Shown here: positions 54,152 through 63,291 of the stretch, piece after piece
How positions within the stretch are numbered: the stretch's first letter is position 1
Layout: every line of letters begins with the position of its first letter
DNA from: Croceivirga sp.
GTDB lineage: Bacteria; Bacteroidota; Bacteroidia; Flavobacteriales; Flavobacteriaceae
Length of the DNA stretch: 64,000 nucleotides
Assembly: GCA_028284285.1 (NCBI GenBank)
Contig: JANQSA010000032.1
Span: forward strand, 265,025 to 329,024
Direction: 5' to 3'
Translations under genes and position numbers: made by a program
Notes under the pieces: model-generated
Told to the model about the DNA's origin: nothing
Database searches by the model: none
The model's input: only the letters and a program-made list of their open reading frames with translations

Positions 54152-54338
54152 TTTATTTCATTACAACCCAATGTGGACAAGTATTGCCGGTTTTTTGGTC
54201 TAAAAGGGTCCTACTCAATTTTTCAGCATCCGTTACATAGGCTGTTTCGTTTACAAGACTTCAAATTGCAGCTGTTTTTCAGGTTCCTTGAAACGGGAGA
54301 GCAAACCGGGAGATAGTACTAAAATCAGGTACACGTAT

Positions 54339-55511
54339 TTACAATTCATGCTGGTGCAGTAATCCTATTTCCAATCCTCGTAATTCTGCCAATCCTTTAA
54401 GTCGTCCTATTCCTGTATACCCGGGATTTGTTTTCTTGTTGAGGTCATCCAGCATTTGATGGCCATGGTCCGGCCGCATGGGTACCGGATCTTCTTTTTC
54501 CTGTTGCATGACAATAAGCTCATGCATGACTTCCGCCATAGGTACGTCGCCATGCAAATGGTCCGCCTCATGAAAATTTCCTTCCTCGTCGCGTTTGGTG
54601 CTGCGCAAATGAATAAAATGAATACGCTCTTTAAACCGGCGCACCATGTTGGGAAGGTTATTATCGGCTCTTACGCCAAAAGAACCTGTACAAAAGGTTA
54701 AGCCATTATGGGTGCTGTTCGTCTGCGTAAAAATGCGTTCAACATCAGCAGCAGTACTCACTACTCTGGGCAATCCAAAAATGTCAAACGGCGGGTCATC
54801 CGGGTGAATGGCCATATTGACCCCTACTTCTTCACATACCGGGATGATCTCATCCAGGAAAAGCTTCAGGTGCAGTCCCAACTTTTCGTGGTCAATGTCT
54901 TTATACTTATCAAGTTGCTGCTGAAATTGCTCTACTGTGTAGCCCTCCTCGGCACCAGGCAATCCTGCAATAATGTTTCGGGTTAGTTCCGTTTTTTCGG
55001 AAGCTTCCATTTGTTCAAACCTCGCTTTTCCTTTGGCAAGCTGCTCTTTTGTATAGTTTCTTTCTGCATGCGGACGTTTTAGAATAAACACATCAAAGGC
55101 TACCAGGGCTGCGGTTTCAAACCGCAAGGCTTTTGCACCATTGGGAAGTTCATAGGCAAGGGCTGTACGTGTCCAATCCAGAATGGGCATAAAATTGTAA
55201 CAAACCGTTTGGATATTCGCTTCCGCCAGGTTGCGAATACATTGCTTGTACACTTCAATATAATGCGCATATTGGCCACTGCGTGTTTTGATGTCTTCAT
55301 GAATAGGTATGCTTTCCACCACACTCCACCTGAGTCCGGCTGATGTGATCAACGCTTTTCTACGTTCAATTTCTTCAAGTGGCCATACCTCCCCGTTGGG
55401 AATATGATGTAAAGCGGTCACAATACCTGTGGCACCCGCTTGCCGAATATCGGAAAGGCGCACAGTGTCATTGGGCCCGTACCAGCGCATGGTTTGTTCT
55501 AGTTTTTTCAT
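54339..55511 (-). CDS. uxuA: Mannonate dehydratase
   Basis: From the ATG at 55511 the enzyme has 390 residues, the normal UxuA length. It dehydrates D-mannonate to 2-keto-3-deoxygluconate in the cytoplasm. Family blocks seen are [52 protein letters not shown] and [11 protein letters not shown]; the last ones hold Mn/Fe-binding His, Cys and Asp. The frame stays open for 57 more codons upstream, but these fall in a lysine/glutamate/arginine-rich tandem repeat and are unlikely to be translated. Acts after the SDR-type oxidoreductase encoded 139 bp upstream. Confidence 0.96.
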   Translation of the reverse strand: MKKLEQTMRWYGPNDTVRLSDIRQAGATGIVTALHHIPNGEVWPLEEIERRKALITSAGLRWSVVESIPIHEDIKTRSGQYAHYIEVYKQCIRNLAEANIQTVCYNFMPILDWTRTALAYELPNGAKALRFETAALVAFDVFILKRPHAERNYTKEQLAKGKARFEQMEASEKTELTRNIIAGLPGAEEGYTVEQFQQQLDKYKDIDHEKLGLHLKLFLDEIIPVCEEVGVNMAIHPDDPPFDIFGLPRVVSTAADVERIFTQTNSTHNGLTFCTGSFGVRADNNLPNMVRRFKERIHFIHLRSTKRDEEGNFHEADHLHGDVPMAEVMHELIVMQQEKEDPVPMRPDHGHQMLDDLNKKTNPGYTGIGRLKGLAELRGLEIGLLHQHEL

Positions 55512-55559
55512 AGGTCTATCCCGGGTTCTTACCTTTTTTTCTTTCCTCTTTCCTCTTTT

Positions 55560-55636
55560 CTCTTTATTCTTTCCTCTTGCTTCTTTATTCTTTCCTCTTG
55601 CTTCTTTAGTCTTACCTCTTGTTCCTTTAGTCTTTT
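55560..55636. repeat. 21-bp tandem repeat between uxuB and uxuA
   Basis: About 3.7 copies of TTCTTTATTCTTTCCTCTTGC: copy 1 ends at 55580, copy 2 is 55581-55601, copy 3 (two to three changes) is 55602-55622, then a partial copy. Further pyrimidine-rich sequence flanks it to 55530. The 139-bp gap between uxuB and uxuA consists mostly of this repeat. Confidence 0.85.
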
Positions 55637-55650
55637 GTCCGTCCTCAAAA

Positions 55651-56466
55651 TCACACTCCCGAGTAAGCACTGAAGCCACCATCTATCGCCATAACTGTGC
55701 CTGTTACAAATTCTGATGCCTCACTGCACAGGTAATGCATTGCACCGAGTAACTCATGGGGTTGTCCAAAGCGATACATGGGGGTATTGGAAATGATTTT
55801 ATTCGCACGTTCGGTGTAGCTACCATCGTCATTGGTCAAAAGTTCTTTGTTCTGTTTGGTCAGGAAGAACCCTGGCGCTACTGCGTTAACACGCATCTGA
55901 GGGCCATACTTCTGCGCAAACTCCACAGCAAGCCATTTGGTAAGGTTATCAATAGCTGCTTTGGAGGAAGAATATCCCATAACCCTGGTTAACGGGCGTT
56001 CTGCGGACATGCTGGAGATGTTAATGATGCTTCCTTTTTTAGTATCGAGAAAAAGTGGCAGAAATGACTTGACAGACAGATACGTTCCTATATAATTGAG
56101 ATCTACGATTTTCCTCAAGGCGTCAACATCACTGTCCAATACACTTTTTTCGGGGCCTATGGTCGCACCTGCCATATTTCCTCCGGCTGCGTTGATGAGC
56201 ACATCCAACGATCCAATTTGGGATTTGACCAGTGCTGCGATCCGTTTTAAGTCCTCCTCATTGGTTACATCACAACCAAAACCAATGGCCTGATTCCCAT
56301 TAGATTTTATCTGTTCAACGACGTCTTCAGCGTCTGCCAACTCCCTCCCTAATACAATGAGATACGCGCCTTGCGCCGCGAGGTATTTGGACCATTCCGA
56401 ACCTAAAACCCCGGTTCCACCTGTAATAAGAATTTTTTTTCCCTTGATGTCAAATAAGCTATTCAT
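55651..56466 (-). CDS. uxuB: SDR-type D-mannonate oxidoreductase (fructuronate reductase)
   Basis: A 271-residue short-chain dehydrogenase. The cofactor motif TGGTGVLG (residues about 15-22), NAAGGN, and the catalytic serine-tyrosine-lysine set ([20 protein letters not shown] followed by K) are intact. The role, reduction of D-fructuronate to D-mannonate, is inferred from position between uxaA and uxuA and from similarity to SDR-type mannonate oxidoreductases; the E. coli UxuB belongs to a different, long-chain family. A general sugar-acid dehydrogenase is the main alternative. It starts 10 bp after the uxaA stop. Confidence 0.87.
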   Translation of the reverse strand: MNSLFDIKGKKILITGGTGVLGSEWSKYLAAQGAYLIVLGRELADAEDVVEQIKSNGNQAIGFGCDVTNEEDLKRIAALVKSQIGSLDVLINAAGGNMAGATIGPEKSVLDSDVDALRKIVDLNYIGTYLSVKSFLPLFLDTKKGSIINISSMSAERPLTRVMGYSSSKAAIDNLTKWLAVEFAQKYGPQMRVNAVAPGFFLTKQNKELLTNDDGSYTERANKIISNTPMYRFGQPHELLGAMHYLCSEASEFVTGTVMAIDGGFSAYSGV

Positions 56467-56476
56467 TTATAGTTGT

Positions 56477-58117
56477 TTAAAGAGAGATACCTCGTTTCCA
56501 TGGTATAAAATCGTCCTGGTTCAAAAGCTGAGCCTTGGTTTTCCTTTTTCCGCTGGCTACATCGATAATGAATTCCATAAGTTCCTCACCCATTTGGGGG
56601 ATGGACTTCTCGCCGGTAATTATAACTCCCGTATCTACATCTATAATATCCGGCATTCGTTTAGCCAATTTGCTATTGGATGCAATTTTGATAACCGGGG
56701 CTACAGGATTTCCTGTTGGGGTGCCCAGGCCCGTGGTGAACAAAATGATGTTAGCCCCTGAACCTGCAAGGGCTGTTGTACTTTCCACATCGTTTCCTGG
56801 AGTGCATAGCAGATGCAGACCCGGTTTTCGGGCGTACTCTGCATAGTCAAGCACATCGGTTATGGGAGAAGAGCCCCCTTTTTTGGCCGCCCCGGCACTC
56901 TTCATGGCATCCGTTATTAAACCATCCTTAATATTACCGGGACTGGGATTCATTTCAAATCCCGAACCTACGGCTACCGCAGCTGCGGAATACGTCTTCA
57001 TAAGGTGTATAAACTTGTTTGCGATGGTATCGTTAGTACAACGATTGATAAGTTGTTGTTCCACACCACAGAGTTCGGGAAATTCTGCCAGGATCGTTTT
57101 CCCTCCCAAAGTAGCCAAGATATCCGAAACGTGACCTACTGCCGGATTGGCCGAAATTCCTGAAAACCCGTCGGAACCCCCACATTCCAAACCTATGGTC
57201 AGCTTATCCAAAGGGGCAGGTTGGCGTGTGGCTTTGTTTGCTTCCATCAATCCTTCAAAGGTCTGATGGATCGCTTTTACCAAAAGAGCTTCTTCCGTTC
57301 CCTCGCGTTGTTGTTCCAAAATGTACAGGGGCTTATCAAAATCGGGATTTAGAGTGTTCAAAGCATCCTCTAAAACAGCGATTTGTGCATTTTGGCATCC
57401 TAAACTCAGAATAGTGCCCCCGGCAACGTTCGGGTTGTTCAAATACCCCGCGATCAAAGCACAAAGTGCTTCGGAATCTTGTCGTATTCCGCCGCAACCC
57501 CCTTGATGGGTCAGGAACTTGATACCATCTACCTGCTCAAAAATCGGAGATACGTTGATTTGTTCTTCTTCTAATGCTATGGAATCCTGCTCAGTGCCTT
57601 CACGTTGATAGCGGGTCACTAACTTCCTAACATAGTTTTTGTATTTATTGGGAGCTACAAAACCCAATTCCTCCAAAAAGGCGTCCTTCAAAACGCTGAC
57701 GTTACGGTTTTCGCAAAACACCAGGGGAATCACCACCCAGTAGTTGGCGGTACCCACCTGACCGTCGGAACGGTGATAGCCTTTGAAAGTACGTCCTTTA
57801 AATTGGGAAACATCTGGTTTTTCCCACAATAGATCTTGGTTCCGATTTCCGAAATCCTCAGTTTCATGGGAAACGTTGTCCACCGTAAGGGCTTCACCCC
57901 GGGTTATGGATTGGTTTGCCTTTCCTACCACCCCACCATACATGAAAATCCTATCCCCCTGCATCAAATCTTGCTGAGCAAATTTGTGTTTGGCCTTTAC
58001 AGACTCCTTCAAAAGAAAAGCAGTGCCATTCCACTGTATCTCAGTGCCGGATTCCAATTTTTCCAAAGCCACCAGGACGTTATCTGAGGGATGAATTTTA
58101 ATGAATTTTTGTTTCAT
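56477..58117 (-). CDS. uxaA: Altronate dehydratase
   Basis: A 546-residue enzyme that converts D-altronate to 2-keto-3-deoxygluconate. The N-terminal SAF domain (about residues 10-95, SDNVLVALEKLESGTEIQWN) joins the large UxaA catalytic part, with family blocks GYHRSDGQVGTANYWVVIPL, HQGGCGGIRQDSEALCALIA and GLECGGSDGFSGISANPAVG. The conserved cysteines in these blocks are thought to bind iron. The fused two-domain form is normal for UxaA. It heads the minus-strand unit uxaA-uxuB-uxuA and has an operator-like site 23 bp before its ATG, divergent from kdgK. Confidence 0.95.
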   Translation of the reverse strand: MKQKFIKIHPSDNVLVALEKLESGTEIQWNGTAFLLKESVKAKHKFAQQDLMQGDRIFMYGGVVGKANQSITRGEALTVDNVSHETEDFGNRNQDLLWEKPDVSQFKGRTFKGYHRSDGQVGTANYWVVIPLVFCENRNVSVLKDAFLEELGFVAPNKYKNYVRKLVTRYQREGTEQDSIALEEEQINVSPIFEQVDGIKFLTHQGGCGGIRQDSEALCALIAGYLNNPNVAGGTILSLGCQNAQIAVLEDALNTLNPDFDKPLYILEQQREGTEEALLVKAIHQTFEGLMEANKATRQPAPLDKLTIGLECGGSDGFSGISANPAVGHVSDILATLGGKTILAEFPELCGVEQQLINRCTNDTIANKFIHLMKTYSAAAVAVGSGFEMNPSPGNIKDGLITDAMKSAGAAKKGGSSPITDVLDYAEYARKPGLHLLCTPGNDVESTTALAGSGANIILFTTGLGTPTGNPVAPVIKIASNSKLAKRMPDIIDVDTGVIITGEKSIPQMGEELMEFIIDVASGKRKTKAQLLNQDDFIPWKRGISL

Positions 58118-58140
58118 TTCAAATTAAATTGCTAATATTG

Positions 58141-58157
58141 TGCAATCGATTGCGCAA
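58141..58157 (-). promoter_or_regulatory. LacI-type operator between uxaA and kdgK
   Basis: On the minus strand TTGCGCAATCGATTGCA, matching the other sites. It lies 23 bp from the uxaA start and 88 bp from the kdgK start, so one site could control both divergent units. Confidence 0.82.
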
Positions 58158-58245
58158 AATAGTTAAAAATCTTGTACTTTTTCCCAAGTAATTCAAAAAT
58201 TGTCGGTTTTAATCCTTAATATCAACAATTAAATTTAGTGCTATA

Positions 58246-59283
58246 ATGAACAAAGTGATCACCTTTGGTGAAATTATGTTGCGTTTGGCCCCACCGGGTC
58301 ACCTTCGTTTTTCTCAAACCAACTCATTTGATATTGTTTATGGAGGCGGGGAATCCAATGTTGCTGTTTCATTGGCGAACTACGGGATACCTGTTGATTT
58401 TGTAACCAGACTTCCCGAAAATGATTTGGGTAAATGCGCCATGATGGAACTCCGTAAACGGGGCGTCAATGTGGACCATATCCTATGGGGAGGCGAGCGT
58501 TTGGGCATCTATTTTTTGGAAACCGGTGCCGTGGCTCGCGGAAGTAAAGTGGTGTATGACCGGGCCTATTCGGCCATGTCACAAATTGAAAAAGGCATGA
58601 TAGATTGGGAAAGTGTGTTTACAGAGGCCACTTGGTTCCACTGGACGGGTATTACACCGGCTATTTCCCAGGGTGCTGCTGATGCCTGTTTGGAGGCATG
58701 CGAAGTGGCCGGTAAAATGGGGGTGACCATTTCAACCGATTTGAATTATAGAAAAAAGCTTTGGAAATACGGAGTAGCACCTGAGAAAATCATGACCCCC
58801 CTGGTAGAACATTGCGATGTTATCTTGGGCAACGAGGAAGATGCTGAAAAACATTTTGGAATTCATCCGGAAGGTGTGGATGTAACCCAGGGGCATTCGG
58901 TGAGTACAAAAGCTTTTGAGTCGGTCTGTAAACAAATGATGGATAAATTCCCAAAAGCCAAAAAAGTAATTACTACTTTAAGGGGCTCGATCAGTGCCTC
59001 CCACAACACCTGGGCCGGAGTGCTGTATGATGGGAAAACCCTTTACGAATCCAACACCTACCAAATAACGCATATCGTTGATCGTGTAGGGGGAGGGGAT
59101 TCTTTTATGGGTGGATTGATTTACGGACTTTTGACCTATGGAGCAGATGACCAAAAAGCCCTGGATTTTGCGGTAGCTGCTTCCTGTTTAAAGCATACTA
59201 TTAAGGGAGATGCCAATCAGGTAACCGTTGAGGAAGTTGAAAAACTCATGAGCGGGGACGCTTCGGGCAGGGTATCGAGATAA
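58246..59283 (+). CDS. kdgK: 2-keto-3-deoxygluconate kinase, PfkB family
   Basis: A 345-residue ribokinase-type enzyme that phosphorylates 2-keto-3-deoxygluconate at C6. Seen are the N-terminal VITFGEIMLRLAPPGHLRFS and YGGGESNVAVSLANYGIPVD motifs and the C-terminal PfkB signature VDRVGGGDSFMGGLIYGLLT with the catalytic aspartate. It is first in kdgK-kdgA-dctPQM and divergent from uxaA; both upstream branches meet at its substrate. Confidence 0.95.
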   Translation: MNKVITFGEIMLRLAPPGHLRFSQTNSFDIVYGGGESNVAVSLANYGIPVDFVTRLPENDLGKCAMMELRKRGVNVDHILWGGERLGIYFLETGAVARGSKVVYDRAYSAMSQIEKGMIDWESVFTEATWFHWTGITPAISQGAADACLEACEVAGKMGVTISTDLNYRKKLWKYGVAPEKIMTPLVEHCDVILGNEEDAEKHFGIHPEGVDVTQGHSVSTKAFESVCKQMMDKFPKAKKVITTLRGSISASHNTWAGVLYDGKTLYESNTYQITHIVDRVGGGDSFMGGLIYGLLTYGADDQKALDFAVAASCLKHTIKGDANQVTVEEVEKLMSGDASGRVSR

Positions 59284-59292
59284 ATAGCCACA

Positions 59293-59964
59293 TTGCACAT
59301 GGATACAACCAATCATCAAACGTTATTGGATGGCATGCAGGAAACCGGATTAATTCCGGTGTTTAACCATGCCCGGATTGAGGTGGCTAAGAAGGTGCTT
59401 GACGCCTGTTACGAAGGCGGGGTTCGCGTTTTTGAGTTTACCAACCGCGGTGAAAATGCATTAGATGTTTTTGGGGAACTCGCGGCCTATGCCCGCCAAT
59501 ACGATGATCTTTATTTGGGTATTGGGACGATTTTTTCCAAAGATGATGCCCACCGATTTTTGGATAAAGGGGCCAAATTCATAGTTTCACCGGCATTGAT
59601 CCCTGAAATTGCTCATTTTGCCAATCAAAACGATGTCCTTTGGGTACCGGGCTGCGGCACGGTTACCGAGATCTATCAGGCCCTTCAACTTCAAGCAAAG
59701 TTGATCAAAGTATTTCCGGGGAATGTGCTGGGTCCGGGATTCATAAAATCGGTGAAAGCGGTGTATCCTAAGGTACCCATCATGCCCACGGGAGGGGTAA
59801 AACCTACTGAAGAGAATCTATCGGCCTGGTTCAGCTCAGGGGTATGTTGTGTAGGTATGGGTAGCCAGCTGTTCAGGAAGGATTTGCTTGACACCGGAAA
59901 CTTTGAGAGGGTAACCCAATCCGTGGCTGAGGCTTTGGCAATCATCAAAAAAATAAGGGAATAG
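59293..59964 (+). CDS. kdgA: KDPG aldolase
   Basis: A 223-residue class I aldolase that splits 2-keto-3-deoxy-6-phosphogluconate into pyruvate and glyceraldehyde 3-phosphate. The Schiff-base lysine lies in LIKVFPGNVLGPG, the glutamate in FEFTNRGENAL, and the phosphate-binding loop in IMPTGGVKPTEENL. The length fits the Eda/KdgA family. It follows kdgK by 9 bp and completes the uronate pathway. Confidence 0.95.
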   Translation: MHMDTTNHQTLLDGMQETGLIPVFNHARIEVAKKVLDACYEGGVRVFEFTNRGENALDVFGELAAYARQYDDLYLGIGTIFSKDDAHRFLDKGAKFIVSPALIPEIAHFANQNDVLWVPGCGTVTEIYQALQLQAKLIKVFPGNVLGPGFIKSVKAVYPKVPIMPTGGVKPTEENLSAWFSSGVCCVGMGSQLFRKDLLDTGNFERVTQSVAEALAIIKKIRE

Positions 59965-59965
59965 T

Positions 59966-60940
59966 TTGAAACTCAGGTTGCTCTTTTTCATCTTTACAGG
60001 AATGCTCTTCTTTGGTTGCAGCTCCGGAGAAAAGTCTAAAATACTTCGATTGGCCCATGGATTGGATACCAACCATCCTGTACACAGGGCCATGGTCAAC
60101 TTAGGAGAACGCCTGAAAACCAATTCTAAAGGAAAGTTAACGGTAAAAATATATCCCAGTGGGCAATTGGGGGCAGAACGGGAATGTCTGGAATTACTTC
60201 AAATAGGCAGTTTGGACATTACCAAAGTCTCGGCTGCAGTTCTCGAAAACTTTGTGCCGGAATACAAGGTGTTGAGTGTTCCCTACCTCTTTCGGGACAA
60301 AGCACATTCACATCAGGTCTATGATAGCCCCGTGGGGCGTCAGTTTTTAATTAAAGGTGAGGACTATCGTTTACGAGGACTTTGCTTTTACGATGCAGGT
60401 AGTCGGAGTTTTTACACCAAAGAGAAGGCCATTGAAACTCCTGAGGATTTAAAGGGCATGAAGATTCGGGTACAGAAAAGCAATATGGCGGTAAGCATGG
60501 TGCAACAATTGGGAGGTTCCCCAACCCCGATTTCGTGGGGTGAACTGTATACAGCCCTGCAACAGGGGGTAGTAGATGGGGCCGAAAACAATCTCCCCAG
60601 TTTTCATACTTCAAAACACTATGAAGTTTGTAGATTTTACAGTTTTGATGAACACACGGCAGTACCCGATGTGCTACTTATAGGCACGGAAACCTGGCAA
60701 CGATTGAACAAAGAAGAAAAGAAGTGGTTGCAAGATGCCGCAGATGCCTCGGCTATCTATCAACGTCAACTATGGGCTAAAGCCGAAGAAAGGGCACTTG
60801 CTGAAATAAAGGAAGCGGGAGTGAAGGTAAACTATCCGGACAAATCGTTGTTCGCGGAAAAAACAAAGGCTTTTGATGATCTTTTTGAAAAAGGGTCTGA
60901 ATCACTATTCCTCATGGAATCCATAAGAGAAATACAATAA
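59966..60940 (+). CDS. dctP: TRAP transporter substrate-binding protein, lipoprotein
   Basis: A 324-residue DctP-family protein starting with TTG one base after the aldolase stop. The N-terminus MKLRLLFFIFTGMLFFGCSS has a lipobox, so the protein is anchored to the outer face of the inner membrane (or outer membrane) and not free in the periplasm. TRAP motifs: ILRLAHGLDTNHPVHRAM, YPSGQLGAERECLELLQIG, and MKIRVQKSNMAVSMVQQLGG with the conserved arginine that binds the substrate carboxylate. The context makes a uronate or uronate oligomer the likely ligand. Confidence 0.93.
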   Translation: MKLRLLFFIFTGMLFFGCSSGEKSKILRLAHGLDTNHPVHRAMVNLGERLKTNSKGKLTVKIYPSGQLGAERECLELLQIGSLDITKVSAAVLENFVPEYKVLSVPYLFRDKAHSHQVYDSPVGRQFLIKGEDYRLRGLCFYDAGSRSFYTKEKAIETPEDLKGMKIRVQKSNMAVSMVQQLGGSPTPISWGELYTALQQGVVDGAENNLPSFHTSKHYEVCRFYSFDEHTAVPDVLLIGTETWQRLNKEEKKWLQDAADASAIYQRQLWAKAEERALAEIKEAGVKVNYPDKSLFAEKTKAFDDLFEKGSESLFLMESIREIQ

Positions 60941-61450
60941 ATGAGAAAGCAGGTGAACCTACTTCTGGAAAAGCTTTTGTTGGTCATTATGACCCTCATG
61001 CTGTTCTCTGTGATTTGGCAGGTAGTGTCCCGGTATGTGTTGGGGAGCCCCAGCACGCTAACCGATGAAATAGCAAGTTTTTCCCTGATCTGGTTGGGTT
61101 TATACGGGGCAGCTTACGCTACAGGTAAGGAATTGCATCTGGCCATTGATCTGATTCCGGAGTCCGTAATCAACAAGGCTCCTGTCTTTTATTCAGGGGT
61201 TGTGGCCTTCGCCATTGTTTTGTTTGCGGTTGGCGTAATGGTGGTAGGCGGTCTCAATTTGTGTTATCTCACCTTTCAGTTACAGCAAAAATCGGCTGCC
61301 CTGGAAATCCCTTTGGGATGGATTTACAGTGCGGTTCCCCTTTCCGGTCTTTTGATCACGTATTTCAGCTTGGATACCTTTTTCAAACGTAGGCGTGCCT
61401 ACTTAAAAAACAAAAATGGAGTATACGGAAGCACTGATATTGGTAATTAG
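60941..61450 (+). CDS. dctQ: TRAP transporter small membrane subunit
   Basis: A 169-residue protein with four predicted membrane helices and the DctQ family blocks FSVIWQVVSRYVLGSPSTLT and LIWLGLYGAAYATGKELHLA. It follows dctP directly and overlaps the start of dctM by 35 bp. It forms the transport complex with DctM. Confidence 0.93.
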   Translation: MRKQVNLLLEKLLLVIMTLMLFSVIWQVVSRYVLGSPSTLTDEIASFSLIWLGLYGAAYATGKELHLAIDLIPESVINKAPVFYSGVVAFAIVLFAVGVMVVGGLNLCYLTFQLQQKSAALEIPLGWIYSAVPLSGLLITYFSLDTFFKRRRAYLKNKNGVYGSTDIGN

Positions 61451-62711
61451 TTTTGTCATTTTATTGGCAGTTCGTGTACCCATTGCGTATAGTATTGGGC
61501 TTTCTGCATTTTTCACACTGGTGGTTTCCATGCCTTCCCTGCCCGCAGTGACCACATTGGCACAGCGGATGGCCACTTCATTGGACAGTTTTGCCTTATT
61601 GGCCATCCCTTTTTTCATTTTGGCAGGACAAGTGATGAACCAGGGCGGGATTGCCCGCAGATTGATTGATTTTGCAAAGGCGATTGTAGGTCCTTTACCG
61701 GGGGGATTGGCCTTTGTAAACATCATTGCCTGTATGCTATTCGGAGCCATTTCGGGCTCTGCAGTTGCTGCGGCTTCTGCCATTGGTGGGTTTATGAATC
61801 CCATGATGGAAAAAGAAGGCTATGATAAATCATTCAGTGCTGCCGTGAACATTACCAGTGCTACCACAGGACTTATTATTCCCCCAAGCAATATTTTGAT
61901 CATTTATTCGCTCGCCAGTGGGGGAGTTAGCATAGCTGCACTGTTTTTGGCAGGTTATGTTCCCGGCATACTTATTGGCCTGGCGTTGATGTTGGTGGCA
62001 GGGGTTTACGCCTGGATAAAAAAGTATCCCACCGCTAAAGCTGTTGGATTAGGTGTTTTTTTTAAACGCTTTCTGGATGCCTTCCCCAGTTTGCTTCTGT
62101 TGGTAGTGGTTATCGGGGGAATTGTAGCGGGCATTTTTACCGCTACCGAAGCTTCCGCAGTAGCGGTTGTTTATACGTTTGTTCTTGCCTTTGTTTACAA
62201 GGAAATTGAATTAAAAGACGTTCCCACTATTCTTTTGGAAACCACCAAGACCACGGCCATTGTGATGTTGTTGATCGCCACTTCGGTGGCTATGAGTTGG
62301 GTGATGAGTTATGAGAGCATTCCACAGGAAATCAGTACGGGACTATTGAGCATTAGTAATAATCCCATAGTCATTTTGATTATCATCAACTTAATTTTGC
62401 TCTTTGTTGGTATTTTTATGGACATGACCCCGGCGGTGTTGATTTTCACACCTATTTTTCTGCCTATCGTCACCGAAATGGGAATTGACCCCATCCATTT
62501 TGGGATCATCATGATCTTGAACCTTTGTATCGGCTTATGCACTCCGCCGGTAGGATCAGTACTTTTTGTGGGTTGTGGGGTAGCGAATCTAAAAATCCAA
62601 CAGGTAGTGCGTCCGTTATTGCCTTTGTTCCTGATTATGTTGGTGGTTTTGATGGTAGTTACCTATATACCGGAATTGAGTCTTTGGGTGCCGGAGTTGT
62701 TTGGATTTTGA
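61416..62711 (+). CDS. dctM: TRAP transporter large permease
   Basis: A 431-residue membrane protein with about twelve helices, the sodium-driven translocation subunit of the TRAP system. Family blocks seen are SFALLAIPFFILAGQVMNQG, FGAISGSAVAAASAIGGFMN, TGLIIPPSNILIIYS and GLCTPPVGSVLFVGCGV. The ATG at 61416 lies 35 bp inside dctQ, a usual arrangement. Last gene of kdgK-kdgA-dctPQM; it should import the monomeric or short uronates that feed UxaC. Confidence 0.95.
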   Translation: MEYTEALILVISFVILLAVRVPIAYSIGLSAFFTLVVSMPSLPAVTTLAQRMATSLDSFALLAIPFFILAGQVMNQGGIARRLIDFAKAIVGPLPGGLAFVNIIACMLFGAISGSAVAAASAIGGFMNPMMEKEGYDKSFSAAVNITSATTGLIIPPSNILIIYSLASGGVSIAALFLAGYVPGILIGLALMLVAGVYAWIKKYPTAKAVGLGVFFKRFLDAFPSLLLLVVVIGGIVAGIFTATEASAVAVVYTFVLAFVYKEIELKDVPTILLETTKTTAIVMLLIATSVAMSWVMSYESIPQEISTGLLSISNNPIVILIIINLILLFVGIFMDMTPAVLIFTPIFLPIVTEMGIDPIHFGIIMILNLCIGLCTPPVGSVLFVGCGVANLKIQQVVRPLLPLFLIMLVVLMVVTYIPELSLWVPELFGF

Positions 62712-62766
62712 TATTTTGTAGTCCAGCCCGGATCAGCACTGCCTGTTTTCCGTAATTATTAGCCGT

Positions 62767-63252
62767 CTACTGTATTGCTTTCTTCATGGTCCATGCCGTT
62801 TTTGTTTCTTCTACGATTTCGAAGCCCAATCGTTGGTACAGTTGAGAAGCCTTGTTCGCTTTATCAACACTTAACGATAGACAGGCAACACCAAGCTTCT
62901 GGTATGCAGCAACTATTGCCCGTATCAATTCCGTTCCAATTCCCCTACTGCGAAATTCAGGTTGTATGGCCATACTTAATTCCGGAGTGGTAGTATCTAC
63001 AAAACCAAACCCCTGGTTTTCTTCGGGGAAAAGCCTGCCCCAAATTGCGCCAACCAGTTGTTGGCCACTTTCAGCTACCAGGGCAATATCGTATTTATCC
63101 TTGCCCCAGTGATCGATGTATTTGGCCAATGATTTGTCTTTTACAATGTCTTTAGGCAAAGGGTCGTGTCCTTCAGGTATAAAAATGGCCATATGGAGCA
63201 TGTCCGCTAAGAAGTATGATTCGTCATTTCTCATTTCCCTGATCTTCATCAT
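62767..63252 (-). CDS. GNAT family N-acetyltransferase
   Basis: A 161-residue protein of the GNAT fold. The acetyl-CoA motif A is EFRSRGIGTELIRAIVAAYQ (RxxGIG), followed by SLSVDKANKASQLYQRLGFE, typical of motif B. The substrate is unknown; an amine of a small molecule or a protein N-terminus are both possible. It is convergent with dctM and probably unrelated to the uronate regulon. Confidence 0.9.
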   Translation of the reverse strand: MMKIREMRNDESYFLADMLHMAIFIPEGHDPLPKDIVKDKSLAKYIDHWGKDKYDIALVAESGQQLVGAIWGRLFPEENQGFGFVDTTTPELSMAIQPEFRSRGIGTELIRAIVAAYQKLGVACLSLSVDKANKASQLYQRLGFEIVEETKTAWTMKKAIQ

Positions 63253-63291
63253 CCTTTTGGTTGTTTTTCTTTTGGGTAAAGTTACACACCA

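Noticed and set aside
55512..55682. N-terminal extension of uxuA by 57 codons
   Set aside because: The extension is encoded by the 21-bp tandem repeat and overlaps the end of uxuB; the ATG at 55511 gives the normal enzyme length.
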